DNA from: Candidatus Omnitrophota bacterium
GTDB taxonomy: Bacteria; Omnitrophota; Omnitrophia; Omnitrophales; Aquincolibacteriaceae
Assembly (NCBI GenBank): GCA_023247035.1
Contig: JAHFHG010000013.1
Coordinates: 1-44,733, forward strand
DNA length: 44,733 nt
Direction of reading: 5' to 3'
The translations under genes were made by a program, and so were the position numbers. The notes under the pieces were generated by a model. The model was given only the letters and a program-made list of their open reading frames with translations. It was not told where the DNA came from and ran no database searches. This document shows positions 13,903 to 22,305 of the stretch, piece after piece; position 1 is the first letter of the stretch; each line of letters begins with the position of its first letter.

Positions 13903-16410
13903 ATGAGATTCGACGAAATTTTCTTTAACGCCAAAACTTGCTTTGCTTCGGTGGCGGTCGCTTCGGTTGTCTTCGTGGGCGGCCTTATTTTGCTTCCCCT
14001 TACGTCCACTTCTCAACAAAGCTCCGCACAAGGCGTCTCGTTTTCTGCCGAGGCCTGGGATCGTTATTACGACAAAGAATTTGATCAAGCCGTCCAGCTG
14101 TTCACCAAAGAAATCGAGGTCCATCCGGACTGGTCGGATCCCTACGACGGTTTGGGCTGGGCTCTCCTGCAAAAGGGAGATTTTCGGAACGCCGCGGAGA
14201 ATTTCAAGAAGGCGCTTGAGATCTACGCTTACTACACGAGTTCTCTGACCGGAATGGCGGAAGTGAATGCCTGGAAATACCGCCCGTTTAATCGCGCCTG
14301 GGCTCTTTATTATGCCGGCGATTTCGACAAGGCGATCGCAATCTTTAATGAAATCCTTTCTGAAAAGGAGGAACGGCTTCCCCCAAACGAGTTCTGGCGA
14401 GTCCATTTGGGCGCCGGCTGGTCTCATTTCGCGAAGAAAGACTCCGCCGCGGCGATCCAGCACTTCACGGAGGCCTTGAAGCTCCAGAAGGACAGCATTG
14501 ATGCTTTGAAAGGCTTGGGAGTTTCCTATTTTGAAAAAGGAGATCTCGACGCGGCCTTGAAGAATCTCGAAAAATCTTTGTCGATCCAGACCTATCAGCC
14601 GGAGGTCCAGAGCAAGATCGGCTGGATCTATCACGAAAAGGGAGATTTCGAGAATGCTCTCAAAGAATTTGAGAAGGCGAAGCGTTTAAACCCTTATCTT
14701 GTCGAACCCTATAAAGGAATGGCCTGGACCCACCATAAGATGAACAATGATCAAAAGGCCAAGGAGTTTTTCATCACTGCAATCTCGATCTATCCTTTTG
14801 TGGCCGATGAGCGCCTGAAAGGCATTTTGCAGAGCCGCAAGGATTGGAATGATCTCTATGGAACCATCGGCTGGAGTTATTACACCAATGGTTATTACAA
14901 AAATGCCGTCGAGGCGTTCCAAGAAGCTGTCCAAATTCTGGGTGAAGATGCGGGAATCTTGAGAGGTCTGGGATATGCCCATTCGAAACTGGGGCAACAC
15001 GATCAAGCTGCCGCGTTCCTCAAGAAATCCTTCGATAAAGATCCGAATCTTGTGCCGGTCGGCGAGTACGTCTCCATTCCGGGAACCATCGCAACTTATT
15101 GGATCCGAAGCGACGCGCAGTCGACCTTGGCATGGACGCTTTATTACCAAAAGCGGTATGGAGATGCGATTAAAGAATTCAAATCCGTCATCAAAAGGCA
15201 CCCGGATTGGGTCGACGCCCGGGACGGGCTGGGCTGGGCTCACTTTATGGCCAAAGATCTTCAAAAAGCGGAGGCGGACTTTAAAGAGGCGCTCGGCATC
15301 GATCCGAGTTACGCAGACGCTCTGAACGGACTGACTGCCATTAATCAAACCAAATATGGAAAGTCAGGTCTTGGGTGGAGCTATTATTATCAGGGCAATT
15401 ACATCGGCGCCCTGGAGCAGTTTAAATACACGCTCAAGGAAGAACGGTCAAGCCTCTCCAAAGAGAAGCTTTTATTGATCCACAGCGGAATGGGCTGGGC
15501 CCATTTCAGGCTCGGCGCATTCAGCAATGCTGAAAAGGAATTCCGCTCGGTTTTGGAAGAAGATTCAAACCATGTGGATGCGCTCGTCGGCATGGGTTAT
15601 GTGATGTTCGAACGCAAATCCTTCTCCGATGCGAAGTCGTATCTGAACAAGGCCCTGGGAATCGATCCCAACCATTATGATGCGCTCCGGAGCTTGGGAT
15701 GGACGCATTTAGAAACCAATGACTACGCCAATGCGATCGAATCGTTTAAGAAGGCGATTGCAATCAATGGTTATCTGGTCGATCCCTACTACGGGATGGG
15801 GCTTGCCTATTTTAAAAGCGGCAATCTCCCGGAGGCGAAGTCGACCTTCAGCACGGCCATTGACATTTACCCGGATTATGTCCTGACCGAAAAGTTCGAG
15901 AAAATCCTGGAAAGCCAAAGCGATTGGATCGATCTCTACAGCCGTCTGGGGTGGAGCTATTATTACAAGGGAGTCTACAACAAGGCTTCCGATATGTTTG
16001 CCAAGATCCTGGAAAAAAATCCTGCCTCAAAGGACGGCCTGCTCGGCCTGGGGTCCATTCATTTTCAACAGGGCGATTTCAAAGCCACGGTTCAAAAGCT
16101 CGAACCCTTGTTGTCGGAAATGCCCGCCGAGGAAAAAGGCTGGCTCAAGTGGAGCCACGTCTTGTCCAATCTCGGATGGAGTTATTTCTACCTCGGAAAT
16201 TACGATAAGGCGATGGCGCACTTTGAAGATCTCCTCGCCATCCACAAAGATGAAGATATTTATGCCGACCCCTATAGCGGGATAGGTTGGATTCTGCTCA
16301 AAAAGGGAGACAGCAAAGGCGCGCGGGTGAATTTTATGAAGGCTGTCGAGTTACTGCCCGGCTATATCAGCGCCTTGAACGGTCTGGCTGAAGTCGATCG
16401 GATCGGGTGA
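13903..16410 (+). CDS. Large TPR-repeat protein with N-terminal membrane anchor or signal, riboswitch controlled
   Basis: An 835-residue protein starting at the ATG at 13903, with AGGAGG 8 bases upstream. A TTG six bases earlier is less likely. Residues about 10-40 form a hydrophobic segment (FASVAVASVVFVGGLILLPL), so the rest is probably outside the cytoplasm. The remainder is TPR repeats, about 20, marked by GLGWxxxxKGDFxxA. They form a larger unit of about 355-360 residues: HPDWSDPYDGLGW at about 74 recurs as HPDWVDARDGLGW at about 433, and KDWNDLYGTIGWSYY at about 313 recurs as SDWIDLYSRLGWSYY. A partial third copy ends the protein. TPR scaffolds organise multi-protein complexes such as exopolymer synthases. 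The next gene begins 3 bases after its stop. Confidence 0.9.
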   Translation: MRFDEIFFNAKTCFASVAVASVVFVGGLILLPLTSTSQQSSAQGVSFSAEAWDRYYDKEFDQAVQLFTKEIEVHPDWSDPYDGLGWALLQKGDFRNAAENFKKALEIYAYYTSSLTGMAEVNAWKYRPFNRAWALYYAGDFDKAIAIFNEILSEKEERLPPNEFWRVHLGAGWSHFAKKDSAAAIQHFTEALKLQKDSIDALKGLGVSYFEKGDLDAALKNLEKSLSIQTYQPEVQSKIGWIYHEKGDFENALKEFEKAKRLNPYLVEPYKGMAWTHHKMNNDQKAKEFFITAISIYPFVADERLKGILQSRKDWNDLYGTIGWSYYTNGYYKNAVEAFQEAVQILGEDAGILRGLGYAHSKLGQHDQAAAFLKKSFDKDPNLVPVGEYVSIPGTIATYWIRSDAQSTLAWTLYYQKRYGDAIKEFKSVIKRHPDWVDARDGLGWAHFMAKDLQKAEADFKEALGIDPSYADALNGLTAINQTKYGKSGLGWSYYYQGNYIGALEQFKYTLKEERSSLSKEKLLLIHSGMGWAHFRLGAFSNAEKEFRSVLEEDSNHVDALVGMGYVMFERKSFSDAKSYLNKALGIDPNHYDALRSLGWTHLETNDYANAIESFKKAIAINGYLVDPYYGMGLAYFKSGNLPEAKSTFSTAIDIYPDYVLTEKFEKILESQSDWIDLYSRLGWSYYYKGVYNKASDMFAKILEKNPASKDGLLGLGSIHFQQGDFKATVQKLEPLLSEMPAEEKGWLKWSHVLSNLGWSYFYLGNYDKAMAHFEDLLAIHKDEDIYADPYSGIGWILLKKGDSKGARVNFMKAVELLPGYISALNGLAEVDRIG

Positions 16411-16413
16411 TTT

Positions 16414-16782
16414 ATGAAGGCTAAAACGGTCCAGCCCGGAACTCCGGAAAATTTGGAGACCGTGGTCGAGCGCTTTCAAAAACAGGACAGTGAAGTCGGC
16501 ATGGAGGACTTCAGGGATCTCGTCATTCGGATCCCCGGAAACATTACGGCCGAAGTCCCGGAGGATAAGAATGGTTTCCTTTTCGATACGAATACGGGGC
16601 GTGTTTACGCGCTCAACCGGACCGCCTCGTTCCTCTTCGGCAAGATCCGCCAGGAACTGTCCCTTTCGGAGATCCTCAAACAATTGACGCAGCGTTACGA
16701 CGTCAATGAGGCGATCGCGATATCCGATCTCCAGGATTTTCTTTATCAGCTCAAAGAATTAGGCGTAGGGTCGGAAGAATGA
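16414..16782 (+). CDS. PqqD-like protein (RiPP recognition element fold)
   Basis: A 122-residue protein. From about residue 45 it matches the PqqD family: EDKNGFLFDTNTGRVYALNRTASFLFGKI is the antiparallel sheet plus first helix, and LSLSEILKQLTQRYDV and DLQDFLYQLKELGV supply the remaining helices. PqqD-type domains (RREs) bind leader peptides of ribosomal peptide substrates and deliver them to modifying enzymes. The first 45 residues are an extra, polar N-terminal extension. It lies directly between the TPR gene and two ATP-grasp ligases, and its stop overlaps the first ligase start (ATGA). No radical-SAM partner, usual for PqqD, is nearby. Binding of a peptide is a family inference. Confidence 0.82.
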   Translation: MKAKTVQPGTPENLETVVERFQKQDSEVGMEDFRDLVIRIPGNITAEVPEDKNGFLFDTNTGRVYALNRTASFLFGKIRQELSLSEILKQLTQRYDVNEAIAISDLQDFLYQLKELGVGSEE

Positions 16783-17870
16783 TTCGCTGTAATGTGGCTT
16801 GCACAGGTTTGGATTCCGCGGAAAATCCCTATCCCGGGCTCAGTGTTTTGAAGAGCATTAAGGAGTCCGGAGAATTTGCGGGAAAAACAATCGTTCTGAC
16901 CTACGACGGCCTTTGCACGGGCCTGTACCAGCACGACCTCGTCGACGAGGTCTATTTGGTGCCCTACCCGTCGGAGCCCGAAGAATATTTGTTTACGCGA
17001 ATCGCAGAGATTCACCGGAAGGCCAAGATCGATGTCATTATCCCCTGCCTGGACTCTGAAATTGCAACGTACGCGCGCTTGAGTTCCCGGCTGCAAAGCC
17101 TCGGAATTCATGTCCTGGTCCCCCGGGAAAGCTCCGTCAAAGCCCGTTCCAAGATCTTTTTGCCGGAATTCTGCAAGGAAAATGAAATTGATTTTCCCAA
17201 AAGCTACCTGATTAACGATCCTAATGAAATCGAAAAGCACGCCGCCGAGCTGCATTATCCGTTACTGCTCAAGGGTTCGATCATCGATGCGGTCAAGGTC
17301 GAGAATCCCACGGAGGCGCATGTTTTCTTTCACCGCCTGGCCAATGAATGGGGATTGCCTTTAATTATTCAAGAACAGCTGGACGGCGAAGAATATGACG
17401 TGGCCGTGCTGGCCGACCGGAACAGTCAGGTTATCGCCCGAGTAGCGATGCGGAAGATGGGTTTGACGAAAGCGGGAAAAGCCTTAGCCGGCGTGACGGT
17501 CGACAGCAAAGAATTTGACGGCCTTGTTGAAAAGGTCGTGAAAGCGTTGAAGTGGCAAGGCCCGCTGGAACTGGAACTCATGAAAAATTCCGATTTGAAT
17601 AAGACCTATTTGATCGAGATCAACTCACGATTTCCTACTTGGGTGTCTGCGACCTTAGGCTGCAATTTGAATCTTCCCCTGCTGAATCTCAAACTCGCCT
17701 TGGGCGAAACCCTGACGCCCCAGCTTGCTTACAAAAAAGGCGTCATGTTTATCCGCGTGATTGGAGATACCTATTGCAATTTCAGTTACTTGGCTCAGCT
17801 CAACCTCAAAGGGGAAATCGATTGGGCTCAAGCCAAAAGCAAAAATAAAAACCTGATGGAGGCTGCATGA
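16779..17870 (+). CDS. ATP-grasp ligase 1 of the operon
   Basis: A 363-residue ATP-grasp enzyme in the carbamoyl-phosphate-synthase/PylC-like branch. The N-terminal Rossmann-like domain (NVACTGLDSAENPYPGLSVL) is followed by the ATP-grasp fold with Lys165 in YPLLLKGS, IIQEQLDGEEYDVAVLAD near 196-213, and the metal-binding E280-I-N282-S-R284. All key residues are present, so the enzyme should activate a carboxylate as an acyl phosphate and join it to an amine or thiol. Its start overlaps the PqqD-like gene and its end overlaps ligase 2. The two ligases share the GPLExExxKxSD and TGLxxxENPxPG segments and look like a tandem duplication. The substrate is unknown. Confidence 0.85.
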   Translation: MIRCNVACTGLDSAENPYPGLSVLKSIKESGEFAGKTIVLTYDGLCTGLYQHDLVDEVYLVPYPSEPEEYLFTRIAEIHRKAKIDVIIPCLDSEIATYARLSSRLQSLGIHVLVPRESSVKARSKIFLPEFCKENEIDFPKSYLINDPNEIEKHAAELHYPLLLKGSIIDAVKVENPTEAHVFFHRLANEWGLPLIIQEQLDGEEYDVAVLADRNSQVIARVAMRKMGLTKAGKALAGVTVDSKEFDGLVEKVVKALKWQGPLELELMKNSDLNKTYLIEINSRFPTWVSATLGCNLNLPLLNLKLALGETLTPQLAYKKGVMFIRVIGDTYCNFSYLAQLNLKGEIDWAQAKSKNKNLMEAA

Positions 17871-18946
17871 GCCGGATGAAATTCAATGTCGCCGTCACCG
17901 GATTAAGCGCGGGCGAAAATCCCTGTCCGGGAATCGGAGTGATCCGAAGCTTGAAACAGGAAGCGGGTGAGAACATCCGGATTATCGGTTTAACTTACGG
18001 GCTTCTAAACGGAGGGGTCTACCTGGATCAACTGGTGGACGAGGTCTATTCGGTTCCGTTTCCTCAGGACGACGAGGAAAAATATTTGTCGCGGATACGC
18101 GAGATTGTAAAAAAGACAAAGATTCATGCCTTCCTCCCTAATTTGGATTTTGAGATTCCTGTCCTATCGGGCTTAGAAGCCGATTTAAAGGATTTGGGAA
18201 TCCACCTCCTCCTTCCCTCAGAGACTACGCTGGAGCTGTGCAAAAAAGAGAAACTTCCGCGATTAGGCGAACTTGCGGGAATTAATGTCCCCTTTACCGT
18301 CGTCTTATGGGATCGAAGAGAGATCGTCAGCAGCGCCTCCTATTTCACTTATCCGTTCCTTTTGAAAGCCGCGACCGGGGATGGAGCCTTCGTCTATTCT
18401 TTGGAGGAAGCCATCGTCTTCGCCAATCGCCTGTCAGCCAATTGGGGATGGCCTTTGATCATGCAGCAATATATCAAGGGCGACGAATTTTCCGTGGCCG
18501 CCCTTGCGGACCGCCGGCATGAAGTAGTCGGGGGCGTCTGCATGAAAAAAATTCTCAAATCGAAAAATGGAAATACCTGGATCGGAAGCACCATAAAAGA
18601 TGACAATTTGATTAAACTCGTCCGGAAAATTATCAAAAAGACGAAATGGGAAGGCCCTCTCGAAATGGAATTCATCAAAGATTCCGATACCCGAGGCTAT
18701 TTTCTGATCGAAATCAATCCGCGCTTCCCGAGCTGGATTGAACTGGTCTCCAAGGCCGAATGCAATCTTCCTATGGCCGCGGTCAAGATCGCGCTCTCCC
18801 AAACGGTGAAACCTTTTTTAAGCTATCGGACGGGCATCTTATTCGCCCGAAGCGGAATGTACACAACCTGTGATGTAACCCGCTTAGGCCAACTCGCAAC
18901 AAAGGAGGAACTTATTTACCATGGCAACAACCATCAAAAAAACTGA
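17867..18946 (+). CDS. ATP-grasp ligase 2 of the operon (paralogue of ligase 1)
   Basis: A 359-residue ATP-grasp enzyme. The N-terminus NVAVTGLSAGENPCPGIGVI mirrors ligase 1. ATP contacts are Lys167 in YPFLLKAAT, a glycine loop ATGDGAF absent from ligase 1, IMQQYIKGDEFSVAALAD near 198-215 and the metal site E282-I-N284-P-R286. Active residues are intact. Divergence from ligase 1 around the loop suggests a second, different condensation rather than redundancy. Its ATG overlaps the ligase 1 stop, and its 3' end overlaps the decarboxylase gene by 26 bases, including that gene's ribosome site (AGGAGG at 18903). Function is limited to carboxylate-amine/thiol ligation by family. Confidence 0.85.
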   Translation: MSRMKFNVAVTGLSAGENPCPGIGVIRSLKQEAGENIRIIGLTYGLLNGGVYLDQLVDEVYSVPFPQDDEEKYLSRIREIVKKTKIHAFLPNLDFEIPVLSGLEADLKDLGIHLLLPSETTLELCKKEKLPRLGELAGINVPFTVVLWDRREIVSSASYFTYPFLLKAATGDGAFVYSLEEAIVFANRLSANWGWPLIMQQYIKGDEFSVAALADRRHEVVGGVCMKKILKSKNGNTWIGSTIKDDNLIKLVRKIIKKTKWEGPLEMEFIKDSDTRGYFLIEINPRFPSWIELVSKAECNLPMAAVKIALSQTVKPFLSYRTGILFARSGMYTTCDVTRLGQLATKEELIYHGNNHQKN

Positions 18947-20408
18947 GATTCAGGATCCGCTTTCTTTAGAAGCGAACTCTAAAGAAGCGAACTCTAAAAA
19001 AAGACGAAACGGCAAGGTTCCGGTTCAGGGGCAGGAGGAACGAAAAAAAACGGTCAATCACCGCCTGACCTATGAAAAGCCCCTCATCACGATGCACTCC
19101 CTGGGGGCAACGAACAAGTATACGGGACGGGCCCTCAGTTCGATTACCTGCCCGGAGATTGACGGTGTCAATGTCGCCCGGCTGGTAAGCAAATTCGGCT
19201 CGCCTTTGTACGTGGTCTCGGAGGAAAATCTACGGAGCAAATACAAGGAATTCATTCAAGCCCTCCGCTCCTTATATCCCGAGTCTTATATCGCCTATTC
19301 CTATAAGACCAATTATCTGTCCGGGATTTGCAGCATTCTTCATCAAGAGGGAGCTTGGGCGGAAGTCGTTTCCGGCCTGGAATACGAAATGGCGCTGGAG
19401 ATGGGAATTGATCCTGCGAAAATCGTCTTCAACGGGACGCATAAGACATCGGATGATTTGATCCGGGCGATTAAGGGAAACTCGATGCTCCATATCGATT
19501 CCTTTAATGAAATTTACCAGCTTGAAAGCCTGGCGATCTCCAAAGGCAGGCCCGCAAATGTCGCCATAAGAGTCAATATGAATGTGGGTTATCCTCCCTG
19601 GAATAAATTCGGCTTCAACCTGGAATCCGGGCAAGCCTTTGAGGCCTGCCGGCGGATTGTTTCGTCGGGCTCCTTAAGACTCAACGGCCTGCATTGCCAC
19701 GTGGGAACTTATATCGCCGATAGCGGCCTTTACCACCAGGCGATCACGAAGCTGATTGATTTTGCTCTGAAACTCGAGAAGGATTTGAATATCCAAATTG
19801 AGTATCTCGATTTAGGCGGAGGGTATGCTTCCGCAAATACCCTGCATTCCCAATTCTTGAGCGGGGCCGCCATCATCCCGACCTTGGAGCAATATGCCAA
19901 CGCCCTCTGCCAGCCCCTTCGCAAAAGGGCGGGTGAATTCAAACGAAAGCCGAGGCTCATCTTGGAACCGGGCCGCGCGCTCGTCGACGAGGCCGTTTCC
20001 CTGGTCACGACCGTGGTAGCGACCAAACGTTTTGCGGATGGAAGGAAAGCGATCATCATCGACGCCGGGGTCAACATTCTCCCGACGGCCTACTGGTTCA
20101 AGCATGAGATTGCCTCAACGCAGGATATCGGCTCCCCGTTAGAGACGGTCAATGTCTATGGCCCCTTGTGTATGCAGATCGATGTGATCCGGACCGAGGT
20201 CAGGCTCCCGCCTTTTCAAAAAGGGCACGTCCTCGTCATCAAAAATGTGGGGGCCTACAACATCACCCAATCGATGCAGTTTATTTATGCCCGGCCTGCT
20301 GTGGTATTGATTCATAACGGAAAGGCCGATTATCTGAGGCTGCCGGAGAGCGCAAAAGATTTTCGCCATCTGGAGGTTATTCCCGACCATCTGCAAGTTA
20401 AGAAATAA
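18921..20408 (+). CDS. Fold-III PLP-dependent decarboxylase, LysA-like, with N-terminal extension
   Basis: A 495-residue protein, longer than typical diaminopimelate decarboxylase (about 420). The first 75 or so residues are a lysine-rich extension containing a doubled EANSK unit. The barrel follows: PLP Lys129 in AYSYKTNY, HCHVGT at 258-263, the LGGGY phosphate site at 298-302 and EPGR at 349-352. The C-terminal domain gives Cys417 in GPLCMQIDV and Tyr446 in GAYNITQ. In diaminopimelate decarboxylase the Cys is followed by Glu (CES); here it is CMQ, hinting at a different substrate. Related BtrK decarboxylates an amino acid tethered to a carrier after ATP-grasp loading, a possible precedent. 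The ribosome site is 12 bases from the ATG. Confidence 0.88.
   Translation: MATTIKKTEIQDPLSLEANSKEANSKKRRNGKVPVQGQEERKKTVNHRLTYEKPLITMHSLGATNKYTGRALSSITCPEIDGVNVARLVSKFGSPLYVVSEENLRSKYKEFIQALRSLYPESYIAYSYKTNYLSGICSILHQEGAWAEVVSGLEYEMALEMGIDPAKIVFNGTHKTSDDLIRAIKGNSMLHIDSFNEIYQLESLAISKGRPANVAIRVNMNVGYPPWNKFGFNLESGQAFEACRRIVSSGSLRLNGLHCHVGTYIADSGLYHQAITKLIDFALKLEKDLNIQIEYLDLGGGYASANTLHSQFLSGAAIIPTLEQYANALCQPLRKRAGEFKRKPRLILEPGRALVDEAVSLVTTVVATKRFADGRKAIIIDAGVNILPTAYWFKHEIASTQDIGSPLETVNVYGPLCMQIDVIRTEVRLPPFQKGHVLVIKNVGAYNITQSMQFIYARPAVVLIHNGKADYLRLPESAKDFRHLEVIPDHLQVKK
18969..18998 (+). repeat. Tandem 15-bp duplication in the decarboxylase extension
   Basis: GAAGCGAACTCTAAA occurs twice head to tail, encoding a repeated EANSK. 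The perfect identity implies a recent event in a segment that tolerates length change. Confidence 0.9.
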
Positions 20409-20413
20409 TTTCT

Positions 20414-21505
20414 ATGGACCCTTGGGCTGGCTGGAATGACCTGGCGCGTAAGAAACCGTTTTTCCGTTTTGCCGATACCCTTGCCAAAGGATACGCCCAA
20501 GTCCTCTTCTGTCTCCATCCCGGCACGGGTCTTTTTCTTGCCGGAGCCATTTTTTACATTTCACCCGCCATCGGATCGCTCACCCTGTTGGGAGTTGTCT
20601 ATTCCACACTGACTGCCTTTCTCGTTCGCGCCAGGGCTCTGCATATTGATTCAGGCGTCTACGGCTTCAATGGCGTGGTCTTAGGAGTGGCCTGGGGATG
20701 GTTTTTTAAATTGAAACCAGCTTCCGTGGTGTTGCTCATTCTGGCCGCGATTCTTTCCTCCCTCTTGATGAAATTTTTAAGCGGCCTGAGCGCGCGAACG
20801 AGAACCAACGTTCCCGTTTTCAGCCTTCCTTCTCTTTTATTGATCTGGAGCCTCCTCCTGGGGCTTCATACATTCTTTCCCCGCACGGACCTCCTCGGCC
20901 CTGATCAACGGATGGAAGAATACTTTCAGGATTTCCAAAATCATTTCCTGGCCCTGAGGAATTATTTCACCGGGTGGATGTTTTTCTCAACCTTTCAACG
21001 GCACCTCGTGGCAATAGCCCTTATCCTCTTCGGGGTCTATCTTCACTCGTGGATTTCGGCCGGCGCTGCCGGAATTTCTTTTCTGCTCACCCTCGCGATG
21101 ATCTTAGGATTGGGCGGGATCGGCGAGATTGTGAACATAGAATTCTACCTCTACAACACAATCCCCTGCGCCATTGCTTTGGGCGGTATCTTTCTGGTGC
21201 TAAACCGCAGGGCCGTCGCTTTGACCGTACTCGGGGTCGTCCTCGTCGGCCTTCTGACATTTGCCGGAATCAAGTATTTCCCCTTCCCCGCTTTTGTCGC
21301 GCCCTTTAATTTTATCACGATCCTCTTGATCGCAGGGGTGAAGGCAGGGACTTTCGCTAGAAAATATGGCCTTCATGCCGTTCCCATGGAACTGATTTCC
21401 ACTCCCCAAATGGGAATTCAATGGTACCAGGGAGAGCGTTACGCCGTCCGTTTTTGGCAGGAAATCAGCAATCCTTCGGCGAAAATTATAGGGAGGAAAG
21501 GTTGA
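20414..21505 (+). CDS. Urea-transporter-family membrane protein
   Basis: A 363-residue integral membrane protein with about ten helices. It shows the two-fold UT architecture: HPGTGLFLAGAIFYISP and SGVYGFNGVVLGVAWG in the first half, and IEFYLYNTIPCAIALGG and VAPFNFITILLI in the second. The LP-box-like SLPSLLLIW is also present. UT proteins are channels for urea or similar amides. No urease or urea-generating enzyme is seen in the window, so the role may be to move a small amide made by the operon. It starts 5 bases after the decarboxylase stop, with a weak ribosome site, and its TGA overlaps the TTG start of the sirtuin gene. Confidence 0.85.
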   Translation: MDPWAGWNDLARKKPFFRFADTLAKGYAQVLFCLHPGTGLFLAGAIFYISPAIGSLTLLGVVYSTLTAFLVRARALHIDSGVYGFNGVVLGVAWGWFFKLKPASVVLLILAAILSSLLMKFLSGLSARTRTNVPVFSLPSLLLIWSLLLGLHTFFPRTDLLGPDQRMEEYFQDFQNHFLALRNYFTGWMFFSTFQRHLVAIALILFGVYLHSWISAGAAGISFLLTLAMILGLGGIGEIVNIEFYLYNTIPCAIALGGIFLVLNRRAVALTVLGVVLVGLLTFAGIKYFPFPAFVAPFNFITILLIAGVKAGTFARKYGLHAVPMELISTPQMGIQWYQGERYAVRFWQEISNPSAKIIGRKG

Positions 21506-22305
21506 AAAAGGAAAAGGTTTCGGGAAAAAATAAGTTTGAGCAAGCCGGGCGGATGATCTTGTCTGCGGAGAAGATCGTCGCTTTTACGGGGGCCGGAACT
21601 TCCACCGACTCGGGGATTCCCGATTATCGCGGAATCGGCCGGGATTATTGGACAAAGTATGATCTGAAAGATTTTACTTTTCACCAGTTTCTGGCCAGCG
21701 AGGCGGCAAGAAAAGAGTGCTGGCGGATGGAGCAAGAATTCTACGAACTGGTCCTCAGATCGGAGCCCAACGATATCCATTACGCCTTGGCGGAACTCGA
21801 GCGCGCGGGAAAGCTCCTGTCCATTATCACCCAGAACGTTGACGGCCTGCATCAGAAATCGGGCAATTCGCCGGAAAAGGTCATCGAAATCCACGGGAGT
21901 ATTTTTACGGTCAGCTGTTTGCAATGCTTTAAGAAATACTCGCGCGAAGAAATCTACCAAAGGATCAAAAGCGGAATCGATGTCCCGTATTGCGCCTTTT
22001 GCTACGGAATTTTGAAATCCGACACGATTTCCTTCAGCCAGCCGCTCCTGCCGGAGATTTGCGCGAGGTCGCTCGGAACGACCCTGCAAAGCGATTTATT
22101 TATCGTCATCGGCTCCTCACTTCTGGTTCAGCCCGCAGCCTATCTGGTGACGAAGGCAAAGGAGGCCGGAGCGAAAGTGATCATCCTCAATTTCAGCCCG
22201 ACTCCTTATGACTTTTGCGCCGATCTGGTGATCTATGAAAACGCGTGCCGTGCAATGGTTGAGATCATGAAGGATCTCCATACGCGAAGCGGGTCAAGCC
22301 GATGA
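21502..22305 (+). CDS. Sir2-family NAD-dependent deacylase
   Basis: A 267-residue sirtuin if started at the TTG at 21502, which overlaps the transporter stop and has GGGAGG five bases upstream. Motifs are complete: GAGTS at 30-34, GIPDYRG, TQNVDGLH at 110-117, catalytic His131 in IHGS, zinc cysteines at 139, 142, 164 and 167, and GSSLLVQPA. It removes acyl groups from lysine using NAD. In this operon it could reverse or regulate a lysine-linked modification, or tune an acyl-CoA-dependent enzyme. That link is inferred only from co-transcription. Its stop overlaps the reductase start (ATGA). Confidence 0.93.
   Translation: MKKEKVSGKNKFEQAGRMILSAEKIVAFTGAGTSTDSGIPDYRGIGRDYWTKYDLKDFTFHQFLASEAARKECWRMEQEFYELVLRSEPNDIHYALAELERAGKLLSIITQNVDGLHQKSGNSPEKVIEIHGSIFTVSCLQCFKKYSREEIYQRIKSGIDVPYCAFCYGILKSDTISFSQPLLPEICARSLGTTLQSDLFIVIGSSLLVQPAAYLVTKAKEAGAKVIILNFSPTPYDFCADLVIYENACRAMVEIMKDLHTRSGSSR

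Noticed and set aside
13798-14634. 278-codon minus-strand frame opposite the TPR gene
   Set aside because: It is a mirror of the repeat-rich TPR coding strand; it has no motif or ribosome site, and it runs through the terminator.
14686-15348. 220-codon minus-strand frame opposite the TPR gene
   Set aside because: Another antisense shadow of TPR codon bias.
16414-18946. Separate RiPP precursor gene between the operon genes
   Set aside because: Genes overlap or are separated by a few bases, leaving no room; none found on either strand.
18921-20408. lysA as a gene symbol for the decarboxylase
   Set aside because: The CES motif is changed and the context is not lysine synthesis, so the symbol would overstate certainty.
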